DNA of 10,903 nucleotides from NCBI GenBank assembly GCA_964610175.1, contig CAZSVE010000101.1, forward strand, positions 1 to 10,903, read 5' to 3'. A program made the position numbers and the translations under genes. Below, piece by piece: positions 1 to 6,928 of the stretch (its first letter is position 1; each line of letters opens with the position of its first letter). The stretch is from CAZSVE01 sp964610175 (GTDB lineage: Bacteria > Pseudomonadota > Gammaproteobacteria > HK1). The notes below the pieces were generated by a model that worked only from the letters and a program-made list of their open reading frames with translations, was not told where the DNA came from and did no database searches.

Positions 1-578
1 CTATCTCTACATGGTCGAGGATATTTATAGTCGCAAGCCCGTCGGCTGGGAGGTGAATGAACGAGAGAACGCTGAATATGCCGATGAACCGATTCGTAAG
101 GGATGTTTGGCGGAGGGAATCCATCGAGAGGGGTTGGTTTTGCACTCCGACAATGGTAGTCCCATGGAGAGTGCCACTATGCTGGCCACTTTGCAGCGAT
201 TGGATGTTGTTCCCTCATTCAGTCTGCCCTCTGTCAGTGACGATAACCTCTACTCGGAAAGTCTGTTCCGCACCCTGAAATACTACTCGGCCTATCCGGG
301 AGGCCCCTTCGAGAGTGTTGAACAGGCTCGCAAATGGGTGCATGAATTCGTGTGGTGATACAACGAAAAGCATTACCACAGTGCTATTCGATATGTCACA
401 CCAGAACAACGCCAAATGCCATAGAGGCGAAGACGCAGCCTTGTTAGACAAAAGGCAAAGACTATACGAGGCCACCAAGGCAAGGAATCCTCGGCGCTGA
501 TCAAGTGAGACTAGAAACCGGAGCTCGGTCAATGAGGTTTGGCTTAATTCCCCCAAGGAGATTCGCGCCAGAGAGTAA
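1..578 (+). pseudogene. IS3-family transposase (OrfB, DDE integrase type), C-terminal remnant
   Basis: This is the C-terminal half of an IS3-family OrfB transposase, whose DDE/RNase H-like integrase core cuts and joins DNA. The left edge of the window truncates it. Visible family features are VLHSDNGSPM (second catalytic Asp region, about 140-170), SLPSVSDDNLYSESLFRTLKY (catalytic Glu within SES, about 220-280) and the C-terminal YNxxHxHSAIRYVTPEQR block after 358. The gene is dead: a TGA at 356-358 stands where the family has Trp (FVxWYN). A frameshift near 415-420 moves the reading to CHRGEDAALLDKRQRLYEA. A second TGA at 498-500 stands at another conserved Trp position (NPRRW). The tail TRNxSSVNEVWLNSPKE then runs to TAA at 576-578. 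Family assignment is from recognised motifs and is fairly secure; the subgroup is not determined. Confidence 0.88.
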
Positions 579-669
579 AACGTTTGTAAATCATCACGAA
601 CATTACCGGACAACTTTGTTGACAAACACCGTTCCTTCCGAATCACCAAGCGGCAGTTCAGCTTCACCA

Positions 670-687
670 CTCCCCGATATCGGGGAG
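670..687. repeat. 18-bp perfect palindrome
   Basis: CTCCCCGATATCGGGGAG reads the same on both strands. It has no spacer and is GC-rich in a more AT-rich surrounding. It lies between the IS3 remnant and the first copy of the ~210-bp repeat. Its role is unknown; it could be part of a mobile-element end or a protein-binding dyad. Confidence 0.6.
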
Positions 688-890
688 ATGAAGAAAAACA
701 ATAATCACCTGCACACCACATGTTTACCTTGGCGAACCTGTACCTGTGCAGACGCAGATTGCCTGCCTGAGGGAGTAGAGCGTTTTAAATTACCGGGGAT
801 GCACAAAAAATAATAATGAATCACCGAAAATTGCTATCCAAAGCAGCCTCAAATCAGGATATCCAAATGGAAATCCTGAAAATCAGGGGG
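678..890 (+). repeat. Dispersed ~210-bp repeat, copy 1 (inverted partner at 4150-4368)
   Basis: This segment matches the reverse complement of 4150-4368 over nearly its full length with scattered substitutions and small indels (by eye roughly 80% identical). The best conserved core includes the AACCTGTACCTGT run, GCCTGAGGGAGTAG, TTACCGGGGATGCACAAAAA, AATGAATCACCGAAAATTGC and AAAGCAGCCTCAAA. Indels between the copies are not multiples of three (for example in the A-run and ATAAT run after GGGGATGCAC), so the short open frames across it do not look like a conserved protein. I read it as a non-coding repeat or a degenerate element end. Confidence 0.8.
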
Positions 891-996
891 GTCAGAGCTT
901 TTTTAATCCTTTCCGGTGTGGCTTTCCAATATGAACAACACCCTCTTCCTCTATGAACACTGATCTTGCGAAGTCATATATCTCTATAATTTGGAC

Positions 997-1644
997 TTAG
1001 TTGTCCGAAGGGTTGGGTTCTGGATTTTCAGTCAACTGTTCTTCGGCTTCCGAAGCTCCTTTTTCCTCTATGGAATCACGCGGTGCAGATACAGTGGCAA
1101 CGGCTTGGTCCAAGTCGTGGGACAAAGCTGTCAACGTAACATTTTCCGGTACTGTTAGATCAGATAGATGCAGAGTTTCTCCAAGTTGGATCTTTGACAT
1201 ATCAACAGAAATAGCTTCTGGTAGATTTCTTGGCAAACAAGTTATCTCCACATCGGGTAGCAAGTGACTGATCACGCCTCCTTCTTTCTTACCTATACAC
1301 TTGTCTTCGTTGACAAAGTGAAGCGGTACACGTAACTGAAATTGTCTAGTCTCGCTGACACGTTGGAAGTCAACATGAAGAACTCGAGAACTAGCAGGGT
1401 GGCGCTGGATTGCTTTTAATACGACCGATTCTTTGGCATTTTCCACATTCAACGTGATAACGCGAGAACCAAACGATTCGTTTTCTAACTGTTTCCCGAG
1501 TTCATTTGTGTCCAGGAAAAGTGGAATAGCATCTTTTTTCGCGCCATAAAGTATGGCAGGAATTCGGTTGCCGCGACGCATGCGACGACTCGCACCTGTA
1601 CCCATTTCGTGACGGATATTGGCGGTTAGTTCAAATTCTTTCAT
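997..1644 (-). CDS. rplY: 50S ribosomal protein L25 (general stress protein CTC type)
   Basis: This encodes a 215-residue two-domain bL25/CTC protein, which binds 5S rRNA in the large ribosomal subunit. The N-terminal 5S-binding domain shows GTGASRRMRRGNRIPAILYG (about 15-34) and VLHVDFQRV (about 88-96). The second β-rich domain covers about 100-190. The last ~22 residues form an acidic, Glu/Pro-rich tail. The open frame continues upstream to 1818, but I chose ATG at 1642-1644. The MKEFELTANIR N-terminus is typical of the family, a GAAAGG Shine-Dalgarno-like sequence lies about 6 nt before it, and the upstream extension would overlap prs. It lies 74 bp downstream of prs on the same strand, a gene order common in gammaproteobacteria, so co-transcription is likely. 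The usual next gene, pth, is absent; the repeat and IS3 remnant lie there instead. Confidence 0.95.
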   Translation of the reverse strand: MKEFELTANIRHEMGTGASRRMRRGNRIPAILYGAKKDAIPLFLDTNELGKQLENESFGSRVITLNVENAKESVVLKAIQRHPASSRVLHVDFQRVSETRQFQLRVPLHFVNEDKCIGKKEGGVISHLLPDVEITCLPRNLPEAISVDMSKIQLGETLHLSDLTVPENVTLTALSHDLDQAVATVSAPRDSIEEKGASEAEEQLTENPEPNPSDN

Positions 1645-1718
1645 CTGAAACCTTTCTCCCAGTATGATTATCGAATGACTACTGACTTGATAGTACTGCT
1701 TCAGTTGTATTGACAGGA

Positions 1719-2675
1719 TCAATCCATGATTAAAGGACCCATTGACTCTTCTGCGTTGATACGGCGAATACTCTCGGCCAAAAGTTCGGCAATACTTAGT
1801 TGGCGTATTTTTTTGCACTCCCTTGCTTGATCGGAAAGTGGAATGGTGTCGGTTACGACGATCTCATCCAAGAAGGAGTTTTCGATATTTTCGACTGCAT
1901 TACCGCTTAGAATCGGATGCGTGCAGTAAGCCAATACATGTTTTGCGCCGGCGTGCTTGAGTGCATAAGCCGCCTCGCAGAGTGTGCCTGCCGTATCTAT
2001 CATGTCATCAATGATAAAGCAGGTCCGTCCCGATACATCTCCAATGATATTCATTACCTGGGCTTCATTGGGCTGTGGACGGCGCTTGTCGATAATAGCC
2101 AATTTCGCCTCGTCCAATCGCTTGGCGATTCCTCTAGCCCGTACTACTCCACCCACATCCGGTGATACAACCATGGGATTATCATATTTATGCCGCCAAA
2201 TATCACCCAAAAGTATCGGGGATGCATATACATTGTCTACAGGGATATTGAAAAAACCTTGAATCTGATCGGAATGCAAATCCATAGTAACTAGCCGATT
2301 AACGCCAGCAGCCACGAGGATATTTGCAACCAACTTAGCCGTAATGGCGACGCGTGCCGCTCGCGGTCTGCGATCCTGTCGAGCATAACCGAAGTATGGG
2401 ATAACCGCTGTCACCCGTGCGGCTGAAGCTCGGCGCACAGCATCCACCAGAACCAGCAACTCCATTAAATTCTCATTGGCAGGCTGTGAGGTTGGTTGCA
2501 CAAGAAAGACATCTTTTCCACGAACCGAATCTATGATTTCAACCATTACTTCACCGTCGCTAAAACGGTCGACGATTGCTTTACCGAGCGGAAGGTGTAA
2601 ATGGCTGACAATGGTCTCCGCAAGACCCGTGTGCGAGTTTCCGGAAAACACCATCATGGCATTTTGATTAGACAC
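1719..2675 (-). CDS. prs: Ribose-phosphate pyrophosphokinase (PRPP synthetase)
   Basis: This 318-residue enzyme transfers pyrophosphate from ATP to ribose 5-phosphate, making PRPP for purine, pyrimidine, NAD, His and Trp synthesis in the cytoplasm. It is full length for the class I family and looks intact. Visible motifs are FSDGEVMVEI (38-47), YFGYARQDRR for ATP binding (94-103), MDLHSDQIQGFF (131-142), SPDVGGVVRAR (171-181), IIDKRRP of the catalytic loop (194-200) and the PRPP-binding IIDDMIDTAGT (221-231). The start is GTG at 2673-2675, with AAGGAG about 9 nt upstream; the next Met codons lie inside the conserved N-terminus. It lies 74 bp upstream of rplY, probably as the first gene of that unit. 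The usual upstream partners ispE and tRNA-Gln are missing; suhB lies 310 bp upstream instead. Confidence 0.97.
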   Translation of the reverse strand: MSNQNAMMVFSGNSHTGLAETIVSHLHLPLGKAIVDRFSDGEVMVEIIDSVRGKDVFLVQPTSQPANENLMELLVLVDAVRRASAARVTAVIPYFGYARQDRRPRAARVAITAKLVANILVAAGVNRLVTMDLHSDQIQGFFNIPVDNVYASPILLGDIWRHKYDNPMVVSPDVGGVVRARGIAKRLDEAKLAIIDKRRPQPNEAQVMNIIGDVSGRTCFIIDDMIDTAGTLCEAAYALKHAGAKHVLAYCTHPILSGNAVENIENSFLDEIVVTDTIPLSDQARECKKIRQLSIAELLAESIRRINAEESMGPLIMD

Positions 2676-2729
2676 GTAATATTTCTCCTTCCGTCGATGT
2701 TATCGTGGCGGTATTTCTGAATTATCCTG

Positions 2730-2748
2730 TTTCTGTCTGACACAGAAA
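2730..2748 (-). promoter_or_regulatory. Inverted repeat in the prs leader region
   Basis: Seven-base arms TTTCTGT and ACAGAAA surround a 5-base spacer, 55-73 bases upstream of the prs start codon. It could form a weak hairpin in a prs leader RNA or be an operator dyad. No known regulator site is recognised. Confidence 0.3.
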
Positions 2749-2851
2749 ATAAGCGGATTAGGAATTTTTATGTTTGGGGTCTAATTTGCGCCAGATCATA
2801 ATCATGATTACCACAAAAATTTCGGATAGCCCTTGGAGATTGAAGAAACGC

Positions 2852-2880
2852 AGGATACTCAAAGCATACTTGCAAACCAA
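2852..2880 (-). promoter_or_regulatory. Possible sigma-70-type promoter for prs-rplY (weak)
   Basis: On the minus strand a TTGGTT box (2875-2880) lies 17 bases before TATCCT (2852-2857). These match 3/6 and 4/6 of the -35 and -10 consensus. Orientation and distance suit prs, with a leader of about 170 bases. The -35 box overlaps the dyad at 2878-2894. The match is weak and is offered only as the best candidate seen. Confidence 0.25.
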
Positions 2881-2985
2881 CTCTCTGGGAGTTGAGGGAT
2901 ATAGATAGAGATCAGATCGAGAACGATAAATGCAGGGCTCAGTCGGTATCAGGTTGAAGCGAGTGAAGCCTTCACCATCTTTCTA

Positions 2986-3828
2986 CTATTCCCTTGATGA
3001 AAGTATGTCGTCATAATTGGGATTATCTATCGTTTCCGTGGTAAAAAAGCATTCATAGGGCCGGATTATCTGCGTCATGGCTTTGTGGATCCTCGGATTA
3101 CCCACGATGATGTTCTTGGACCTAAGGTAATCGTTTGTCCCACGCAGGTCACTCACGATACCACCTGCTTCCCGAATCAGTAGTACGCCTGCGGCCATGT
3201 CCCAAGTTTTCAAACCAAACTCCCAGAATCCATCAAATCTGCCTGCGGCTACCGAGGCAAGATCTAGTGCTACAGAACCCGTCTGGCGAATACCCGCAGA
3301 TGTTGTAAGAAAGGTCTTGTAAATCGACAAGTAATTGTCGATTCGTTCAAAACCTTGATATGAAAACTCAGTTCCCAATAGAGAGTTTCCGAGGTCATTG
3401 CATCGGCTAACCCGAATACGCCGATCGTTAAGCTTAGCGCCCTCTCCCCGTGTGGCGGTGAATAATTCTTCACGCAGCGGGGCGTAAACCACCGCTTGAT
3501 CTAATCGACCTTTGTAGGCCAGCGCAATAGAGATGGAAAACTGGGGAAATCCATGAATATAGTTGGTAGTGCCATCCAGAGGATCGATAATCCAAACGTA
3601 GTCGTTACCTTTTCGATACCCACTTTCCTCTCCAAGTATACCATGTCCGGGATATGCCTTTAGCAAGATATCGATAATGGTTTGCTCGGCTTGCTTGTCA
3701 AGCTGGGTAACGAATTCGTTGAACCCCTTTTTTGCGACAGTAAGCCTATCCACTCGGTCTGAGTAACGCATAATGATATTCGCCGCCGCGCGGGCAGCAC
3801 GGACCGCTATATTGAGCATGGCATGCAT
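2986..3828 (-). CDS. suhB: Inositol-1-monophosphatase family protein SuhB
   Basis: This 280-residue protein belongs to the Mg2+-dependent, Li+-sensitive inositol monophosphatase family. Family members hydrolyse inositol phosphate, and E. coli SuhB also acts in rRNA transcription antitermination. The metal-binding and catalytic motifs are intact: GEESG (66-70), IDPLDGTTN (81-89; D82, D85 and T87 positions) and the second motif TWDMAAGVLLIREAGG (208-223; D210). The open frame extends upstream to a TTG at 3891, but I chose ATG at 3826-3828. MHAMLNIAVRAAR matches the family N-terminus, and AAGGG lies about 11 nt upstream. The protein has a C-terminal tail about 13 residues longer than E. coli SuhB. 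It ends with tandem TAG TAG stops. It lies alone, 310 bp upstream of prs and just inside the inverted-repeat bracket. Confidence 0.95.
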   Translation of the reverse strand: MHAMLNIAVRAARAAANIIMRYSDRVDRLTVAKKGFNEFVTQLDKQAEQTIIDILLKAYPGHGILGEESGYRKGNDYVWIIDPLDGTTNYIHGFPQFSISIALAYKGRLDQAVVYAPLREELFTATRGEGAKLNDRRIRVSRCNDLGNSLLGTEFSYQGFERIDNYLSIYKTFLTTSAGIRQTGSVALDLASVAAGRFDGFWEFGLKTWDMAAGVLLIREAGGIVSDLRGTNDYLRSKNIIVGNPRIHKAMTQIIRPYECFFTTETIDNPNYDDILSSRE

Positions 3829-3862
3829 GTGATTTTTATCCCTTCCGGAAGAGAAATATTTT

Positions 3863-3891
3863 GCCCTATTCTGACTAGCAAAGACTGTCAA
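3863..3891 (-). promoter_or_regulatory. Possible suhB promoter
   Basis: On the minus strand a perfect TTGACA (3886-3891) lies 17 bases before TAGGGC (3863-3868). The -35 box is ideal but the -10 box is poor. It would give a short leader before the ATG at 3828. The same TTGACA supplies the TTG of the longer open frame, another reason to reject that upstream start. Confidence 0.3.
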
Positions 3892-4149
3892 GGACTGCTA
3901 TCGAATATCCTCTCCATTTTTAAAGAACCGAACCAAAGAAAAAAGAAGATGATGGCGGCCCATCAACACAAAGGTTACCAGACATTGCGGTTTTATACAT
4001 GAGCTATGGAATTGAACAGCACCAAAAAATGGAAACTAGAGGTCAGCAATTATGGCAGGGACAGAATTGTAATAACTATTGCCGGTAATTGGAGAGCCTT
4101 GTTGAAGAGAATCAAGCTTATCAAAAAATTACGCTTAGGAAGCTTTAAA
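3892..4149. other. Intergenic stretch without a recognised gene
   Basis: No recognised gene lies here. A 57-codon plus-strand frame begins with ATG at 4006 and ends with TAG at 4177-4179. It is rich in Lys, Leu and Ile, has no visible Shine-Dalgarno sequence and runs into the dispersed repeat, so I do not call it a gene. No RNA gene or terminator is seen. Confidence 0.4.
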
Positions 4150-4368
4150 AATTTCCTGATTTCCAAGATTGTCACCTAGACATCCTGGTTTGAGGCTGCT
4201 TTGGGTAGCAATTTTCGGTGATTCATTATTTTTTTGTGCATCCCCGGTAATTTTGGGACGCACTACTCCCTCAGGCAAGCAGTCTACGTCTATACAGGTA
4301 CAGGTACAGGTTCGCAAAGACAAACATGGTGTATATGTGATTGTCATTTTTCTCCATTCCCGCCGAAA
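4150..4368 (-). repeat. Dispersed ~210-bp repeat, copy 2 (inverted partner at 678-890)
   Basis: The reverse complement of this segment matches 678-890. It begins beside the tyrosine recombinase remnant and runs toward suhB. It differs from copy 1 by scattered substitutions, single-base indels and one extra hexamer in the ACCTGT run. Together the two copies flank the rplY-prs-suhB block with arms pointing toward each other. The 99-codon minus-strand frame across it (4135-4434) is not conserved between copies and is not called. Confidence 0.8.
4294..4311. repeat. Short tandem hexamer repeat, (ACAGGT)x3
   Basis: Three perfect tandem copies of ACAGGT lie within repeat copy 2. The matching position in copy 1 has only two units, then diverges. 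The difference is consistent with slippage during replication. Confidence 0.7.
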
Positions 4369-4765
4369 ATCCAACGTTTCCCGGACGTTGTCACTGTTGA
4401 TGAAGCCAAACGCCTGTTCATGGCGACCCGCCATTCTCAGTTACCGGGTGTTTTATTTCACCGTCTATAGTCTTGGTCTGCGACTCGGTGAAAGCTTGCG
4501 TCTTCGGGTAAGCGATATTGATGCCGGATATTGGCGTGTCTACATCCGCAACGCCAAAGGAAACAAAAATCGTTTGGTTCCTTTGCCGAATGTAACCTTG
4601 AATCTGCTGCACCGCTTCTGGAGAGCACATTGCAATCCTGCGTTACTGTCTCCCAATTGCCAGGGTGATTTGAAGGTGACCCACTCCGACGCCACGCCAC
4701 TGGATCGTGCTGGTATCTGGACTGCCTTGCACAAGGTGTATACATTCCTGTGGAATTAAAAAAAA
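4357..4765 (+). pseudogene. Tyrosine recombinase/phage integrase family fragment
   Basis: This is the core of a XerC/D-like tyrosine recombinase, of a type often found near IS91-like and other mobile elements. It begins with PPKIQRFPDVVTVDEAKRLF (4360 onward). A +1 shift near 4433 moves to LSYRVFYFTVYSLGLRLGES, which includes the first catalytic Arg region (GLRLGE, about 4470-4495). It continues with LRLRVSDIDAGYWRVYIRNA and KGNKNRLVPLP. Another frame disruption near 4740-4750 leaves a trace of CGIKK. The later catalytic HxxR and Tyr motifs are absent because the IS21 remnant starts there. The N-terminal core-binding domain is also missing; the dispersed repeat occupies that side. It cannot encode an active enzyme. 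Family identification is secure; the boundaries are approximate. Confidence 0.85.
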
Positions 4766-4769
4766 CTGG

Positions 4770-6130
4770 AACAGTGCGTTTTCTCCCGCGCACGCAAACC
4801 ACTCCAACAATTGGTGGAACCGGACTATGCTGCCATCCACCAGGAGTTTGAAACGCAAGGGTGTAGCGCTCCAGTTGTTGTGGTCGGAATACGCCAGCAT
4901 CCATGGGGATAAGGCCTACCATTACAGCCGCTATTGTGCGATCTTTATCGGGAGACTGGTCGGGCAGGCAAAAGCGCAGTATGCGCCAGCGCCACCGGGC
5001 TGGAGAGCAGCTTTTCATAGACTACTGTGGCCCAACGGTAGATATCATCGATCCCTCCACCGGGGAGATCTTGAAAGCCCAGGTCTTTGTGTCTGTATTA
5101 GGCGCTTCCAACTACACCTATGCCGAGGCGACTTGGAGCCAGGGGCTTCCCGATTGGATTGCCTCGCACCAAAGGGCCTTTCGTTTTTTCGGCGGGGTAC
5201 CTACCCGAAAACTATTGGTACCGGACAACCTACGTAGCGCCATCAAAAGGGCCTGCCGCTACGCACCGGAATCCAACGGACACCTACCAGGAATTAGCTC
5301 GCCATTACGGGACTGCCATTGTCCCAGCCCGCCCCTATAAACCAAAAGATAAAACCAAAGTGGAAGCTACCGTTTTATTGGTAGAACGCTGGATCCTGGC
5401 GCGCTTGCGTCACTGCACTTTCTTCTCCCTCCTGGAGCTGAACGAAGCAATTCGGGAACTGCTCGAAGAACTAAATATACGCCCTTTCCAAAAACTCCCC
5501 GGCTGTCGTAAAACCACTTTTGAAGACTTGGAACACCCGGTGCTCAGACCACTTCCCTCAGCGCCCTACGATTACGCCGAATGGAAACAAGCAAAAGCAG
5601 CTATCGATTACCACATCGAAGTGAATAAGCATTTCTACAGCGTTCCTCACACACTAGTAGGCGAGCGACTGGATGTGCGTATTGGCGGAGCCGTAATCGA
5701 AGTTTTCCACAAGGGGAAACGGGTGGCGGCACATCCCCGCACCTACACAGGTGATTTTTCCACCCTTTCCGAACACATGCCGAAATCCCACCGAAAACAC
5801 CTTCAATGGTCGCCGGGGCGTTTTCTCAATTGGGCCAAGGATATCGGCCCCTACACCTTGGAAATCGTAAAACGACAACTGCGTGACCGTCCCCATCCGG
5901 AACACGGTTACCGTGCTTGTTTGGAATTACTCGACCAAGCTCATCGCTATAGCCAGCCGCGCTTGGAGGCCGCCTGCAAACGAGCGCTTGCTATCGGTTC
6001 ACCTACCTATCACAGCGTTGCTTCGATCCTGAAAAAAGGTCTTGACCGACAGTCCTTCGATGAAAACCAACCCACCCAAGGTAAGTTGCCCTTACATAGC
6101 AATGTCCGCAGCCCCCACTACTATCACTGA
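4770..6130 (+). pseudogene. istA: IS21-family transposase IstA, truncated and multiply frameshifted
   Basis: IstA is the DDE transposase of IS21 elements and works with the ATPase IstB. Homology begins in its middle: VEPDYAAIHQEF (frame of 4778), then after a shift near 4849 LKRKGVALQLLWSEYASIHG. Two small indels near 4940-4955 follow, then WSGRQKRSMRQRHRAGEQLF and the catalytic-core stretch VLGASNYTYAEATWSQGLPD (about 5095-5155). A last shift near 5275 leads into the long C-terminal frame (TYQELARHYG to the TGA at 6128-6130), which includes KTKVEATVLLVERWILARLR and NKHFYSVPHTLVGERLDVRI. The N-terminal helix-turn-helix region is missing. The C-terminal ~280 codons are still open, so the decay is mostly in the first half. 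No functional enzyme is expected. Confidence 0.88.
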
Positions 6131-6147
6131 CCGTCTGGAGAACATAA

Positions 6148-6901
6148 ATGTTACAACAGCAGACCTTGGATAAATTGCGTTCTCTTCGGCTTGTCGGTAT
6201 AGCTCAAGCCTTTGAACAACAGCTAACGCAACCCGCTACACAAGAACTGGCTTTTGAAGACCGCTTTGGTCTATTGGTCGAGCAAGAAATCTTACACCAG
6301 GATAACCGACGCATGGCTTCTCTGCTCAAGGCCGCTAAATTACGGATCAGCGCTTGTGTGGAGGATATCGATTATCGTCATCCCAGAGGCATCGAGCGCT
6401 CCGCCATGAGTGCGTTGACGAGCTCTCAGTGGATTATCCGACATCGAAATCTGGGGATTACCGGCCCAACCGGTTCCGGGAAGACCTGGTTGGCCTGTGC
6501 CCTCGGAAATCAGGCCTGCCGACAAGGTCTATCGGTCCGCTACTTCCGGGTACCCCGCCTCTTCGAATCATTGCGAATCGCTCACGCCGACGGCACCTAT
6601 CCCCGGTTTATGAATCAACTGGCCAAGGCCGAATTACTCATCCTCGATGATTGGGGGAATTCAAAAAATGACTGTCCCACAGCGCAACGATCTCATGGAG
6701 GTGATCGAAGACCGCCACGGCCTCAAATCGACCCTTATCGCCTCTCAGCTACCTATTGAAAATTGGCATGAATATATCGGTGAAGCGACCCCCGCCGATG
6801 CGATCCTCGACCGCCTATTGCATAACGCACACAGGCTTCTGTTAAAAGGGGAATCTATGAGAAAAATACACCAAAAATCGACTCAAAATGACTTGGCTTA
6901 A
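6148..6901 (+). pseudogene. istB: IS21-family helper ATPase IstB, frameshifted
   Basis: IstB is the AAA+ ATPase that assists IstA in target DNA binding. The ATG at 6148 is preceded by GGAG at a good distance and lies 17 bp after the istA stop. The first frame encodes the N-terminal helical region, Walker A GPTGSGKT (residues 106-113) and Walker B LLILDDWG (163-170). Just after Walker B, near 6655-6660, the frame is lost and would end at 6759 in unrelated sequence. The family C-terminus continues in another frame from about 6665 (TVPQRNDLMEVIEDRHG, STLIASQLPIENWHEYIG, DAILDRLLHNAHRLLLKGES) to TAA at 6899-6901. A few residues seem to be missing at the break. Both nucleotide-binding motifs survive, but the protein is split. 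Confidence 0.9.
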
Positions 6902-6928
6902 GATGCAAAATTCTCCAGTGTCATTTTG
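6884..6928. repeat. Imperfect inverted repeat at the IS21 right end
   Basis: CAAAATGACTTGG (6884-6896) pairs with CCAGTGTCATTTTG (6915-6928), with one indel in the arms and an 18-base spacer. It lies directly at and after the istB stop. Repeated copies of a short motif near the ends are typical of IS21-family elements, so this is probably a transposase-binding end structure. That reading is inference. Confidence 0.5.

Larger units (their letters stand above)
579..996. other. Non-coding stretch: IS3 tail, palindrome and dispersed repeat
   Basis: I see no supportable gene here. The first ~90 bases after the transposase stop probably include the degraded right end of the IS3 element; the exact end cannot be fixed because the partner left end is outside the window. 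An 18-bp palindrome and one copy of a ~210-bp repeat follow (listed separately). The last ~105 bases (891-996) hold nothing recognisable. No clear hairpin plus T-run is seen downstream of the rplY stop, so its terminator is not identified. Confidence 0.6.
2676..2985. other. prs upstream region, non-coding, with an odd open frame
   Basis: This 310-bp gap between suhB and prs presumably carries the prs promoter and leader. I found no tRNA-Gln, although many gammaproteobacteria have one here. Two small dyads are present: TTTCTGT-CTGAC-ACAGAAA at 2730-2748 and CAACTC-TCTGG-GAGTTG at 2878-2894. Neither has a T-run, so neither looks like an intrinsic terminator. On the minus strand a frame of 74 sense codons (2758-2982) is open directly after the two suhB stops and in the same frame. 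It has no good start or ribosome binding site and matches no family I know, so I do not call it a gene. Confidence 0.5.

Noticed and set aside
356..500. Two TGA codons at conserved Trp positions of the IS3 transposase, suggesting TGA is read as Trp
   Set aside because: prs and gyrB both end with TGA, and Trp in intact genes is encoded by TGG (for example in GyrB QWND). The transposase also has a frameshift, so simple decay explains the stops.
505..813. Plus-strand 102-codon frame
   Set aside because: Its first part overlaps the IS3 tail in the wrong frame and its last part is the non-coding repeat.
1645..1818. N-terminal extension of the L25 reading frame to 1818
   Set aside because: It would overlap prs, and the family N-terminus begins at MKEFELTANIR with a ribosome binding site before it.
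2676..2985. tRNA-Gln upstream of prs, as in many gammaproteobacteria
   Set aside because: No cloverleaf, T-loop GTTCGA-type motif or CCA end was found on either strand.
3829..3891. SuhB start at TTG 3891
   Set aside because: The extra 21 residues are not part of the family. ATG at 3828 matches the SuhB N-terminus, and the TTG belongs to a likely -35 box.
4006..4179. 57-codon ORF upstream of the repeat
   Set aside because: No Shine-Dalgarno sequence, no recognised family, and it runs into the dispersed repeat.
4135..4434. Minus-strand 99-codon frame with a Cys-rich TCTCTCIDVDCLPEGV segment
   Set aside because: The matching repeat copy at 678-890 breaks the frame through indels, so no protein is conserved; the Cys/Thr pattern comes from the ACCTGT tandem repeat.
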